Below the pieces are notes generated by a model. That model saw only the letters and a list, made by a program, of their open reading frames with translations, had not been told where the DNA came from and searched no databases. Made by a program: the position numbers and the translations under genes. From contig JAQVFR010000020.1 of the NCBI GenBank assembly GCA_028697145.1, forward strand, positions 1-57,457: 57,457 nt of DNA, given 5' to 3'. Positions 32,243 to 40,784 of the stretch are shown here, one piece after another. Numbering within the stretch: the stretch's first letter is position 1; each line of letters opens with the position of its first letter. The stretch is from Actinomycetota bacterium (GTDB taxonomy: Bacteria > Actinomycetota > Geothermincolia > Geothermincolales > RBG-13-55-18).

Positions 32243-33388
32243 ATGGATATCAACGTGGCCATAGTGGGATACAGGATGCAGAGCGCCCCGGACCTGGTGA
32301 CCTCACGGGAACGCCTCGTCTTCGAACTCACCCGGGGGCTCTTCGACGACCTGGGCATCGAGCGCACGGACGTGGATACCACGATCCTGGACTCCAACGA
32401 CTTCATGGACGGGCGCACCATCTCCAACGTCTTCATCGATCCGCCGGCCGGGGTCTATATGCGGGACGAGAGCAAGGTGGAGATGGACGCCGCCAACGCG
32501 GTGATCTACGCCTGCATGCGCATCCTTACCGGGCAGTACGACACCGCCATGGTCGTGGGCATCGCGCTCACCGGCTCCCAGGCGAGTCCTTACCTCTACA
32601 TCGAGTACACCCTCAATCCTACCTACGAACGCCAGGTCAAGCTGCTCAACGAGGTCAACGCCGCCGCCTTCCAGGCGCGCAGCTATATCGACAGGTTCGG
32701 CTATTCCGAGAGGCTGCTGGATGACATAGCCGCCCTCTCCCTGGCCAACGCCGCCCTCAATCCCAACCAGGCCCGGCGCATATCCGGCATCACCGCGGAC
32801 AAGGTGGCAGCCTCGGCCATGTACTACGAGCCCCTGCGCGAGCTGCACTGCTACCCGCCCACCGACGGCGGCTGCGCCTTGCTGCTGGCCTCGGAGAGGA
32901 AAGCGAAGGAGCTAACCGACAAGCCGGTGTGGATCAAGGGCATGGGGATGAGCACCGAGACCTACTACCTGGGGGAGCGCAAACTCTACCAGTCAAGCTC
33001 CGCTGCCGAGGCGGCCCAGAGGGCCTACGAGCTCGCGGGGGTGAAGAAGCCCGCTCAGGAGATCGACGTGGCGGAGATATCCGCCCTCTTCGCCCACCAG
33101 GAACCCCTCCTCGCCGAGGCCATGGGCCTCATGGGCGAGGGGAAGGCGGAGCAAGCCTACGCCGCGGGCGAGACCGCCATCGGCGGCAAGCTGCCCATCA
33201 ACCCCTCCGGGGGTGCCCTGGGAGCGCACCCGGTCAGCGTGACCGGCCTCATGCGCGTGGCCGAGGCCGCGCGCCAGCTGCGCGGCGAGGCCGGAGACAA
33301 CCAGGTGAAGAAGGCGGAGCTCGCCGTGGTGCACGGGCAGGACGGGGTATGCGCTCAGCAGAACGCCGTCCTGGTGCTGGGGATATAG
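32243..33388 (+). CDS. Thiolase-like protein lacking the nucleophile cysteine
   Basis: A 381-residue thiolase-fold protein (NVAIVGYRMQSAP, DVDTTILDSNDFMDGR, AQNAV ending, NPSGGALGAHPVSVTGLMRV). The site of the catalytic Cys reads SKVEMDAANAVIYAC, giving Asp82-Ala83 instead of Cys. The HPxG region is partly kept as GAHPVSVTG. It is therefore not an ordinary thiolase. Known Cys-less thiolase-like proteins with DUF35 partners are retro-aldolases of the Ltp2 type in steroid side-chain degradation; that role is an inference. ATG 32243 is chosen behind GGGGGTGA. Twelve bases separate it from the upstream DUF35 gene, and the next thiolase-like gene follows closely. Confidence 0.82.
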   Translation: MDINVAIVGYRMQSAPDLVTSRERLVFELTRGLFDDLGIERTDVDTTILDSNDFMDGRTISNVFIDPPAGVYMRDESKVEMDAANAVIYACMRILTGQYDTAMVVGIALTGSQASPYLYIEYTLNPTYERQVKLLNEVNAAAFQARSYIDRFGYSERLLDDIAALSLANAALNPNQARRISGITADKVAASAMYYEPLRELHCYPPTDGGCALLLASERKAKELTDKPVWIKGMGMSTETYYLGERKLYQSSSAAEAAQRAYELAGVKKPAQEIDVAEISALFAHQEPLLAEAMGLMGEGKAEQAYAAGETAIGGKLPINPSGGALGAHPVSVTGLMRVAEAARQLRGEAGDNQVKKAELAVVHGQDGVCAQQNAVLVLGI

Positions 33389-33400
33389 GGGGTGATGAAG

Positions 33401-34633
33401 ATGCGCAACGTCGGCATCGTCGGCATAGGGTATACGCCCGTCTTCGTGAGCAAACGCAAGGACGTGAACATCTCCGAGATGATCTCCGAGGCGGTCGAGG
33501 CCGCCTTCTCCAACACCGGCCTGGGCCCGAAGGACATCGACGCGGTGGTCTTCGGCAACATGCATACCTTCGAGGGGGTCAACCTGCCCCACCTGTGGGC
33601 GGCGGACTACATCGCCTCCCTGGGCAAGCCCCTGATGAGGATAGCCACCGGCGGCACCACCGGCATGTCCGCCTTCCACGCGGGCTACTATCACATCGCC
33701 TCCGGCCTGCACGACGTGGTCATGGTGGTGACCTACGAGAAGCAGTCGGAGGGCGACTCCCAGGTGGGACTCATGGGCATCATAACCCCCGAGGTCATGG
33801 CCATGATCGCCGCCGGGATCGACGTCACCGGGGGCAGTGGCATGGGGGCCATCGGCGGAGGCAGCGCGGGGGGCATCTCCTTCCAGGCCTCCTCCTACCT
33901 CCACCACTCCGGGGCGGGCATCGAGCACATCGACGAGCAGGCGGCCCTGGAGCGGCGCAACGCGGCCAAGAACCCCTACGCCCACCTCAAGGACCCCGAC
34001 GCCACGGCGGAGAAGGTCGCCCAGACTCCCCTGGTCTCATGGCCCATCCGCTTCGGGCACATCTGCCCTACCTCGGACGGCGCCACCGTGGCCATCCTGG
34101 CCTCGGAGAAGGCGGCGGCCAGGATCACGGAGAAGGCGGCCTGGGTGCACGCGGTGGCCAACTGCGCCTCCGACGCCACCACCGCCAACCTCATCGAGAG
34201 CCAGATCACGGACCCGGCGGAGCACCTGCCGGCCATCATCGCCTCCAGGCAGGCCTACGAGAGGGCGGGCATAGCCGATCCCAAGAAGGAGATCGATTAC
34301 GTGGAGATCTACAACGGCTTCGCCCACCAGGCCCTCATGTACCTGGAGAAGATAGGTATGTGCGAGGTGGGGGAGGCCCATAAGCTCCAGGAGGCGGGAG
34401 AACTGGAGATGAGCGGCCGCATGCCCGTCAACGCCTCGGGCGGCGTGGTCAGCACCAACGCCATCGGCACCTCGGCCATGAACCGCGTCACCGAGTGCGC
34501 CCTGCAGATCCTCGGGCAGGCGGGGGAGCACCAGGTGGAGAAGGACGTGCACAAGGCGGTCGCCCACGGTTGGGGCGGCATGATGCAGTACGTGACCATA
34601 ACCGTCCTGGGCGACAAACCGAAGAAGGATTAA
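33401..34633 (+). CDS. Second thiolase-like protein lacking the nucleophile cysteine
   Basis: A 410-residue thiolase-fold protein (NVGIVGIGYTPVF, KDIDAVVFGNMHTFEG, DYVEIYNGFAHQALMYLE, NASGGVVSTNAIGTSAMNRV). The Cys position reads MRIATGGTTGMSAF, placing Gly85 where a thiolase has Cys. The GHPxG motif is replaced by TNAIGTS. It may be the structural partner of the first thiolase-like subunit or a separate aldolase. ATG 33401 follows the same GGGGGTGA-type site used by its neighbours; it is 12 bases after the upstream gene and 13 before the second DUF35 gene. Confidence 0.82.
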   Translation: MRNVGIVGIGYTPVFVSKRKDVNISEMISEAVEAAFSNTGLGPKDIDAVVFGNMHTFEGVNLPHLWAADYIASLGKPLMRIATGGTTGMSAFHAGYYHIASGLHDVVMVVTYEKQSEGDSQVGLMGIITPEVMAMIAAGIDVTGGSGMGAIGGGSAGGISFQASSYLHHSGAGIEHIDEQAALERRNAAKNPYAHLKDPDATAEKVAQTPLVSWPIRFGHICPTSDGATVAILASEKAAARITEKAAWVHAVANCASDATTANLIESQITDPAEHLPAIIASRQAYERAGIADPKKEIDYVEIYNGFAHQALMYLEKIGMCEVGEAHKLQEAGELEMSGRMPVNASGGVVSTNAIGTSAMNRVTECALQILGQAGEHQVEKDVHKAVAHGWGGMMQYVTITVLGDKPKKD

Positions 34634-34646
34634 GGGGGTGCTCGAG

Positions 34647-35090
34647 ATGGAAGAGACGCGCGTAGTCCAGGGCACGTGGGACATCTCCACCTTCAAGTTC
34701 CGCATCGAAGGAGTGGGGCTGCGCCGTATGCTGGACGGCATGAAGGAAGGCAAACTGGTGGGGACCAGGTGCCATAAGTGCGGCACCGTCTACCTGCCCG
34801 GTCCCTTCTACTGCCGCAAGTGCCACATCGAGATAAACGAGCCCACTGAGGTCAGCGACCACGGCGAGATCATGACCTACACCATCGGCTATGCCGACGT
34901 GCGCGGTAATCCCCTGGATGAGCCGCGTATCGCCCCGGTGGTGAAACTGGACGGCTGCGACTCCTGGATCATGGGGGTGCTGCAGGGGGTCAAGCCGGAG
35001 GACGTGCACGTGGGCATGCGGGTGAAGGTGCAATGGGCCGAGGAGCGGACCGGTTCACTGCAGGACATGGCGTATTACGTACCGGAGTAG
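34647..35090 (+). CDS. Second DUF35 Zn-ribbon/OB-fold protein
   Basis: A 147-residue DUF35 protein with GLRRMLDGMKEGKLVGTRCH, the zinc ribbon CHKCGTVYLPGPFYCRKC and an OB-fold (GEIMTYTIGYADV, GMRVKVQWAEE). It differs clearly from the first DUF35 protein of the block, suggesting that each thiolase-like subunit has its own partner or that both form one larger assembly. ATG 34647 is preceded by GGGGGTG at the usual distance. A hairpin (TCGGGCTCG with CGGGCCCGA, 35099-35125) follows and probably ends the transcript. Confidence 0.85.
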   Translation: MEETRVVQGTWDISTFKFRIEGVGLRRMLDGMKEGKLVGTRCHKCGTVYLPGPFYCRKCHIEINEPTEVSDHGEIMTYTIGYADVRGNPLDEPRIAPVVKLDGCDSWIMGVLQGVKPEDVHVGMRVKVQWAEERTGSLQDMAYYVPE

Positions 35091-35118
35091 AGTGGCGTTC
35101 GGGCTCGTTTGATTAGCG

Positions 35119-35325
35119 GGCCCGAGCCTCGGGGTGGCGGTTTCGCTTATGCAGGAGCCCGGCGGCAAGGCTGGTCGTCGCCCGTGGCTCCTCCGAGCAC
35201 CTTGTCCGCCGGGCTGGCGTCGGTCAAGCAGACGGAGGGCTTGCCCACCCCCAAGGCCAGCGACGCAAAGCGCTGCGGGCCAGGATTTATCCTGGCCCCA
35301 ACCCCCATTACCTCAGACCCAGCGC
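35119..35325. repeat. Dispersed intergenic repeat, copy A
   Basis: This copy lies between convergent genes and contains gcccgagcctcggggtggc, ccgggctggcgtcggtcaag, cagacggagggctt, and the palindrome GCCAGGATTTATCCTGGC with flanking acccccattacctca. The same blocks recur at 39706-39872, 52207-52345 and 56941-57400. The rest of the 433-bp gap 35091-35523 also holds TTGCCAACAGGCAA and a pair of TGACCCCACTGTTG repeats (35498-35523) ending at the stop of the cysteine desulfurase gene. There is no gene in it. Confidence 0.75.
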
Positions 35326-35523
35326 ATCGATAGACAGCCACCCCTGCCGTCTGAGACCACGCCCCCCCCAGGGCAACGCCGGGAAGGACGTGAACCGCTC
35401 GGACACAAGCCATGGGGGTCACATCTTGCACGAACGCGACAAAACCCCAGTTGCCAACAGGCAACATACCGCGGTATGCAAAAAACAAGACCTGACCCCA
35501 CTGTTGACCCCACTGTTGGCCGA

Positions 35524-36672
35524 CTACTGAGATGCTATCTCGCCCAGGGCCTGCAGTAGGTGGTCCACGTCTTCGGCGGTGTTCATGCAGCTGAAGCTGG
35601 CTCTCACGGTGCCGTTCTGCAGGGTGCCGATGGTGCGGTGGGCGAGTGGCGAGCAGTGCAGGCCGGAGCGCACGCAGATGCCGTAGGCTTCGTCCAGCCG
35701 CGAGGCCAACTCCGACGAGGTAAAACCGTTGAGGTTGAATGACACGATGCCGATGCGCCGCTCCCACTCCCGAGGCCCGTAAACGGTGATGCCGGGGAGA
35801 CGTGCGAGACCCTCGAGCAGCAGCCCCGTGAGCTCTTCCTCGTGGCGTCGGACCTCCTCCACCCCCCGCTCCAGGACGAACTCCACCCCGGCGCGAAGAC
35901 CCGCCAGACCCCAGGCGTTGAGGGTCCCGCTTTCGTAGCGGTCGGGAAGGAAGTCGGGCTGCACTTCGCTCTCGGAACGGCTTCCCGTCCCCCCGTACAG
36001 CAGGGGCTCTATCTCACAGCCGGGTGCGATGCACAGGCCCCCGGTCCCCTGGGGTCCGAAGAGCTCTTTGTGACCGGTGAAAGCGAGGTATTGGATACCC
36101 TCGCTCTCCGGCGCGAGCGCAAGCCTGCCCGCGGTCTGGGCGGCGTCCACCAGCAGGGGGATGCCGTGCCGTTCCGCCAGCGCGGCGATGTCGCCTAAGG
36201 GCATCAACCCGCCGGTGACATTGGAGGCGTGGGTGCACGCGACGAGGCGGGTCTCGGGGCGGAGGGCTTCCTCCAGGGCGGACACGTCCAGAACGCCTTC
36301 CCGGGAGCACGCGACGACGGTGTAGGATATGCCCTCCCGCCTCGCCATGGCCTCCAGCGGGCGCCACACCGAGTTATGTTCCAGCGAGGTGATAACGGCA
36401 TGCCCCCCCCGCGCGAGCACTCCCTGGATGACGACGTTCAGCGCCTCCGTCGCGTTCTTGGTGAAGGCCACGCGGGAGGGATCCTTCACGCCGAGCAGCC
36501 GGGCCACCGCTTCCCTTGCCCGTAGCACCTCGCGCCCCGCCTGCAGGGAACGGCGGTGCCCGCTGCGGCCGGGGTTGCCCCCCTTCTCGCGCGCGAAGCG
36601 GTCCATGGCCGCGTAGACCGCCTCCGGCTTCGGGTAGGTCGTCGCCGCGTTATCCAGGTAAATGTCCTGCAA
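35524..36672 (-). CDS. Cysteine desulfurase family (class V aminotransferase)
   Basis: A 382-residue PLP enzyme beginning YLDNAATTYPKPEAVYAAMD, with TKNATEALNVVIQG, ITSLEHNSVWRPLE, VDAAQTAGR, the PLP lysine in FTGHKELFGPQGTGG and the persulfide Cys loop SGLHCSPLAHRTIGT. It matches the am_tr_V_EGC subgroup, often encoded in genomes with selenium genes and DUF3343. Possible roles are sulfur or selenium delivery to Fe-S, tRNA or selenophosphate synthesis. TTG 36672 follows GGAGG by five bases and gives the normal short N-terminus; an upstream ATG lies too close to that site. It is monocistronic as seen. Confidence 0.85.
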   Translation of the reverse strand: MQDIYLDNAATTYPKPEAVYAAMDRFAREKGGNPGRSGHRRSLQAGREVLRAREAVARLLGVKDPSRVAFTKNATEALNVVIQGVLARGGHAVITSLEHNSVWRPLEAMARREGISYTVVACSREGVLDVSALEEALRPETRLVACTHASNVTGGLMPLGDIAALAERHGIPLLVDAAQTAGRLALAPESEGIQYLAFTGHKELFGPQGTGGLCIAPGCEIEPLLYGGTGSRSESEVQPDFLPDRYESGTLNAWGLAGLRAGVEFVLERGVEEVRRHEEELTGLLLEGLARLPGITVYGPREWERRIGIVSFNLNGFTSSELASRLDEAYGICVRSGLHCSPLAHRTIGTLQNGTVRASFSCMNTAEDVDHLLQALGEIASQ

Positions 36673-36877
36673 GACCACCTCCATCCACGCCGTTGCGAAC
36701 ACGGATTATGATATCACGCGAGCCTGGAAGGGCGCTGGCGGAACCAGGGATGCGTGGGACGCGTCAAGAAGTCCTGTATTGCGGTTACGGCGCCCGGCCC
36801 GGTGCTGAGCCTGCGCGGTCAAGGAATATGACGCCGCGGACGATGTTTCAAGGGACTGGAGGATACGAGGGAATTGC

Positions 36878-39268
36878 ATGAGTAAAGAGTCACCGGGAAA
36901 GCTGTTGTCCGTCCTGCTGGCGGCGGCCATGATGACTGCCGCCATCTTCTCCTGTGCCTTTCTGGCGGGAGGAACGGCGCTCGCCCAGGCGACCTTCAAC
37001 GATATCTCGGACCAGCCGGCCGCCATACAGGAGGCCATCGAGTACGCGTGCGGGGCGGGGTACATGCAGGGCTTCGAGGACGGGGGCTTTCATCCCACCG
37101 AGGCCACTACCCGCCTCGACTGCGCCCGCGCCCTGGTCACCATCTTCGACCACACTGGCGAGGCGGCGGACCTCTCCATCACCTTCACCGACCTGCCCGC
37201 GGAGGACCCGGGCCATATCTGGGCCAACCTCGCGGTCAAGCACGGTCTCATGGACAGGCTCGCGGACGGCTCGTTCGCCCCGGCGCAGGAGGTGCTGTTC
37301 GAACGGGTGGCGCTGGGGACAGTGGAGGGTATGGGCTTGAGCGATGTCGCCGCAAACGTGAACACCCTTATCGGCGGTACCCCGCACTACGGCGGGGCGA
37401 TGTCCGTTTTCATGGACCTCCGACTCAAGTACCGCTACAGCAAGGTCTGGCCGGGATCGGCCTATCCGAGGGGAGAAATGGCCCTCACCCTCCACCGCAT
37501 CGACAAGGTTGACAGCTGGCGCCCCTGGTACGTGCGGGACTCGTTCCAGGCCGCACGATGCTCCCTGCCGGCGGCGTCACCGGAACAGCTGCAGACGGTT
37601 GGTTACGCCTTCGAGCGCCTTGGCTGCCCGTACCTGTACGGCGGCGAAAGGGATTCTGAGGGGGGCTTCGACTGCTCGGGCTTCGTCTACAACACGCTGT
37701 CCATACGCATGGGCTATCCCATGATGCGCGTGGCGGACGACCAGGCACGCGACGACCGCTATCTCTACGTCCCGAGGGGGGCCCTGGAGCCGGGGGACGC
37801 CCTGTTCTTCTACGACGAGGCCAACAGCGACCCGTCCGGATATATCGGCCACGCGGGCATGTACGTGGGCAACGGCCTCTTCATCCACTCCGGCAGCTCC
37901 AACGGCGGGGTCAGCATCGAATGCCTGGATAACAACGATTACTGGGATACCCATATCGCCTGGGGGAGAAGGGTGGTGGGTGGCCCCTACAACGACAGGT
38001 TCGACACCTGGCTGCTGCTCTACAACCCCTCGGAGGAGGAGCTTCCGGTCGACGTGCGCTACCTGCTGCCGCAGGACGAGCCGCAGACGCAGACCTATGT
38101 CCTTGCGCCGCACAGCCGCTACACCATCGGCGTCGATAACTATTACATCGACGACGAGGTCTCCATGGAGGTGACCTCCCCGGCGCCGGGAATCGTCTCG
38201 GAGCGGGCCATGTATTTCAACTACCAGGGATGGGCCGACGGCGGGCATGCGGCGGTGGGGACCTCGGAAGCATCGCTGCAGGGCTACTTCGCCGAGGGTT
38301 ACACGGGAAGCGGCTTCCACACCTGGCTGCTTCTGGCCAATCCCACGGACAGCGAGGCGCAGGTGGAGGTCACCTATCTCCTCGAGGGGGGAGAGCCCCT
38401 GGTGAAGACCTATCGCCTGGCCCCATCCAGCCGGTTCACCGTCCTGGTCAACGACGTGGACGGGCTGCCTGCCGGCAACGTCGGTATGAGCTATCGCTCC
38501 CTCAACGGGGTCGCGGTGGCGGCGGAGCGGGCGGTTTACTTCAACTACAGGAACAAGCGAGACGGCCATTGCTCCCAGGCCATCAGCGAGACCTCTCAGA
38601 AGCTCTACCTGGCCGAGGGCTACACCGGGGGAGAGTTCGACACCTGGATACTGCTGGCCAATCCCAACCAGGAGCCCGCCGAGGTTGAGGTCTCCTACCT
38701 GGTTCAGGGCGGCGAGAACGTCACCGAGAGGAGGAGCGTTCCGCCCCGGTCGCGCCTCACCATCTTCGCCGAGGACATGGTCCGGGACGATTCCTTCGGC
38801 GTCACTATCACCTCCCTCAACGGCATGGGCATAGTGGCGGAGCGGGCCATGTACTTCAATTACGGCGGCGGGATGAGGGGCGGCCACTGCTCGGCGGCGA
38901 TAAAGGAGCCGAGAACGAGTCTGTGCCTGGCCGAGGGCTACACCGGCGGGGATTTCGAGACCTGGATACTGCTGGCCAATCCCAACGCCGAGCCGGCCAG
39001 GGCAAGCCTCACCTTCGCCAGGGAGGGCGCCACCGAGATCGTCAAGGACGTTACCATACCGGCCCTCTCGCGCTTCAGCCTGCGGGCCGACGATGTCCCG
39101 GGCTTGGAGGCCTGCTCCTTCTCCACCCGGGTCGATGCGGACGTGCCCCTGTTCATGGAGCGCTCCATGTACTTCTACTACAAGGGTTACTCGGGCGGGA
39201 CCAACTGTCCCGCTCTGGACGGCCCCTCCGAGCACCGTTTCTTCGCCGAGGGATACACCGGCGGGTAG
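36878..39268 (+). CDS. Exported SLH-like/NlpC-P60 protein with LAEGYTGG repeats, possibly C-truncated
   Basis: A 796-residue exported protein: signal peptide 1-36, SLH-like units at about 38-220 (FNDISDQPAAIQEAIEYACG, GFEDGGFHPTEATTRLDCA, WANLAVKHGLMDRLADGSF), and an NlpC/P60 endopeptidase domain at about 235-365 with GGFDCSGFVY (Cys near 265) and GHAGMYVGNGLFIHSG (His near 325). Then come four ~107-residue repeats, each with (F/E)xTW(I/L)LLANP and RA(M/V)YFNY, the later ones opening LAEGYTGG. A fifth opens as RFFAEGYTGG and stops at once, so the C-terminus looks cut short. It probably attaches to the wall through SLH units and cleaves peptidoglycan peptides. The repeat opening also ends the visible part of the protein at 1-1651. 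Confidence 0.88.
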   Translation: MSKESPGKLLSVLLAAAMMTAAIFSCAFLAGGTALAQATFNDISDQPAAIQEAIEYACGAGYMQGFEDGGFHPTEATTRLDCARALVTIFDHTGEAADLSITFTDLPAEDPGHIWANLAVKHGLMDRLADGSFAPAQEVLFERVALGTVEGMGLSDVAANVNTLIGGTPHYGGAMSVFMDLRLKYRYSKVWPGSAYPRGEMALTLHRIDKVDSWRPWYVRDSFQAARCSLPAASPEQLQTVGYAFERLGCPYLYGGERDSEGGFDCSGFVYNTLSIRMGYPMMRVADDQARDDRYLYVPRGALEPGDALFFYDEANSDPSGYIGHAGMYVGNGLFIHSGSSNGGVSIECLDNNDYWDTHIAWGRRVVGGPYNDRFDTWLLLYNPSEEELPVDVRYLLPQDEPQTQTYVLAPHSRYTIGVDNYYIDDEVSMEVTSPAPGIVSERAMYFNYQGWADGGHAAVGTSEASLQGYFAEGYTGSGFHTWLLLANPTDSEAQVEVTYLLEGGEPLVKTYRLAPSSRFTVLVNDVDGLPAGNVGMSYRSLNGVAVAAERAVYFNYRNKRDGHCSQAISETSQKLYLAEGYTGGEFDTWILLANPNQEPAEVEVSYLVQGGENVTERRSVPPRSRLTIFAEDMVRDDSFGVTITSLNGMGIVAERAMYFNYGGGMRGGHCSAAIKEPRTSLCLAEGYTGGDFETWILLANPNAEPARASLTFAREGATEIVKDVTIPALSRFSLRADDVPGLEACSFSTRVDADVPLFMERSMYFYYKGYSGGTNCPALDGPSEHRFFAEGYTGG

Positions 39269-39305
39269 AGGCGGTCCGCGCTGTGGGAAGGAGTGGATCC
39301 TGGAC

Positions 39306-39698
39306 GTGAGCACATATGACCATCAGCCTGACCTGGAGGAGTTCGAGGCCCTGGTCGAGGAGGCGCTGGCGGGTTTTCCCGAGGAATTTCAGAAGCTGGC
39401 CTTCGACAACGTAGCCATTGTGGTGGAGGACATAGCCTCCGCCGCCGACGCAGCCAGAGCCGGCGTGCGTGACCCCATGCAGCTGATGGGCATGTACACC
39501 GGGGTGCCCTACACGCAATGGGGCAGGGACCACTTCGCGCACGCCCCCGACGTCATCAGGATATACCGCCTGCCCATACTGGCCGAGCTGCGCGAGGGGG
39601 AGGACGTACGCGAGAAGGTGCGCGGCGTGGTGCGGCACGAGCTGGCCCACCGCGCCGGGCTGGACGACGACCGCCTGCGCGAACTAGGAGCATATTGA
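39306..39698 (+). CDS. Zincin-like metallopeptidase (PF06262 type)
   Basis: A 130-residue protein with LEEFEALVEEALAGFPEEFQ, a LGMYTGVPYTQWGR-like centre, IRIYRLPILAEL and the zinc-binding helix VRGVVRHELAHRAGLDDDRL (HExxH). This is the compact minimal zincin family found widely in Actinomycetota and other bacteria, cytosolic and of unknown substrate. GTG 39306 is the first normal start in frame; AAGGAG lies 12 bases upstream, so a non-standard CTG at 39300 would be better spaced. It begins about 40 bases after the SLH/NlpC gene. Confidence 0.82.
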   Translation: MSTYDHQPDLEEFEALVEEALAGFPEEFQKLAFDNVAIVVEDIASAADAARAGVRDPMQLMGMYTGVPYTQWGRDHFAHAPDVIRIYRLPILAELREGEDVREKVRGVVRHELAHRAGLDDDRLRELGAY

Positions 39699-39705
39699 TT
39701 GTTGT

Positions 39706-39872
39706 GCCCGAGCCCGGGGGTAACGGTCTTCGCTCCCTGGTTCTTATCAGGCCCGGGGCCTCCAGGTAACGGTCCCGCTCGCAAAGCCTCGCGGAGACCG
39801 ACCTGGTAGTTCCCCGGGCTAGTGGCAGTGCAGATGAGTTCGCTCGGACCGACCCCCGGTACTCGGGCAGTT
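39706..39872. repeat. Dispersed intergenic repeat, copy B
   Basis: It starts gcccgagcccgggggtaacgg, then ggcccggggcctccaggtaa, a segment with ctcgcaaagcctcgc, and ends ctggtagttccccgggct. It fills most of the gap between the convergent metallopeptidase and activator ATPase genes. The central part is nearly identical to copies C and D. Confidence 0.75.
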
Positions 39873-39878
39873 CGTTAG

Positions 39879-40625
39879 CTATGAGGTGTTTGCCGATAAC
39901 GCTGCGCCGAGGGCGCCGACGATCTGCGGATTCTCGGGCACGAGCAGGGGGACGCCGAGCCGGTGTTCCAGCAGGGACCTCAGGCAGGGATTGCGCGCCA
40001 CCCCTCCCGCGAAGACAACCTCCCGCTTCACCCCGACCCGCTTGAGCAGTGAAACGGCGCGGTCGCAGATGGCCTCGTGCAGGCCGCGGGCTATCTCGGG
40101 CCGGGGTGTGCCGCGGGCAATGAGCCCGGTCACCTCGGACTCGGCGAAGACCGTGCACATGCTGGAGATCTTGACCTCGGCCTCGGTCTCCAGGGCGATG
40201 CGGCCCATCTCCTCCAGGGAGAGCCCCATGGCCGCCGCCATCACCTCCAGGAACTTACCCGTTCCGGCGGCACAGCGGTCGTTCATCTGGAAATCGGCCA
40301 CCTTGCCCCCGGGGGCCAGCGAGATGGCCTTGGTGTCCTGTCCGCCGATGTCCAGGATGGTGCGGCACTCCGGAAAGAACTCGTGACATCCGAGGGCGAA
40401 GGCCTTGATCTCCGTGATGGTGCGGTCGGCAAAATTTGCCTGGGCCAGGTGCCTGCCGTAACCGGTAGCCACCAGCAGGTCGAAGCCGCGGTCCTCCAGG
40501 AGCACGCGGCACTGCTCCAGGGGATCGAAGGTGGTCTCCACCACCTCGCTGTGCCTTATGCCGCCGCCGTCCATCTCCACCAGGGCGATGGTGCGCGAAC
40601 CTATGTCCAGTCCGGCTATGGTCAT
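39879..40625 (-). CDS. BadF/BadG/BcrA/BcrD-type activator ATPase (HgdC-like)
   Basis: A 248-residue ASKHA-fold ATPase with IAGLDIGSRTIALVEMDGG (phosphate 1), TILDIGGQDTKAI (phosphate 2), the cluster cysteines in NDRCAAGTGKFLEVMA and ISSMCTVFAESEV, and VVFAGGVARNPCLRSLLE (adenosine region). The dimer holds one 4Fe-4S cluster and uses ATP to inject low-potential electrons into 2-hydroxyacyl-CoA dehydratases, benzoyl-CoA reductases or double-cubane cluster proteins. Its partner is very likely the preceding gene, 160 bases upstream on the same strand. Confidence 0.88.
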   Translation of the reverse strand: MTIAGLDIGSRTIALVEMDGGGIRHSEVVETTFDPLEQCRVLLEDRGFDLLVATGYGRHLAQANFADRTITEIKAFALGCHEFFPECRTILDIGGQDTKAISLAPGGKVADFQMNDRCAAGTGKFLEVMAAAMGLSLEEMGRIALETEAEVKISSMCTVFAESEVTGLIARGTPRPEIARGLHEAICDRAVSLLKRVGVKREVVFAGGVARNPCLRSLLEHRLGVPLLVPENPQIVGALGAALSANTS

Positions 40626-40784
40626 CGTTACCCTACTCTCCTTCCGCAAGCTTGTTCCCGGAGCGGCTCACAGGTAACAAGACGGCTCCCCCGGTAACGA
40701 TCCCGGGGGAGTACGCACTTCAATTCTACAATATACCAGGTGAGCCTTTACGGCTACCGGCATGCAATATCAGGGCGCGAGGGC

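Noticed and set aside
39266-39268. Amber readthrough of the SLH/NlpC protein
   Set aside because: The sequence after TAG does not continue the repeat in any frame for more than a few codons, and no supporting structure was seen.
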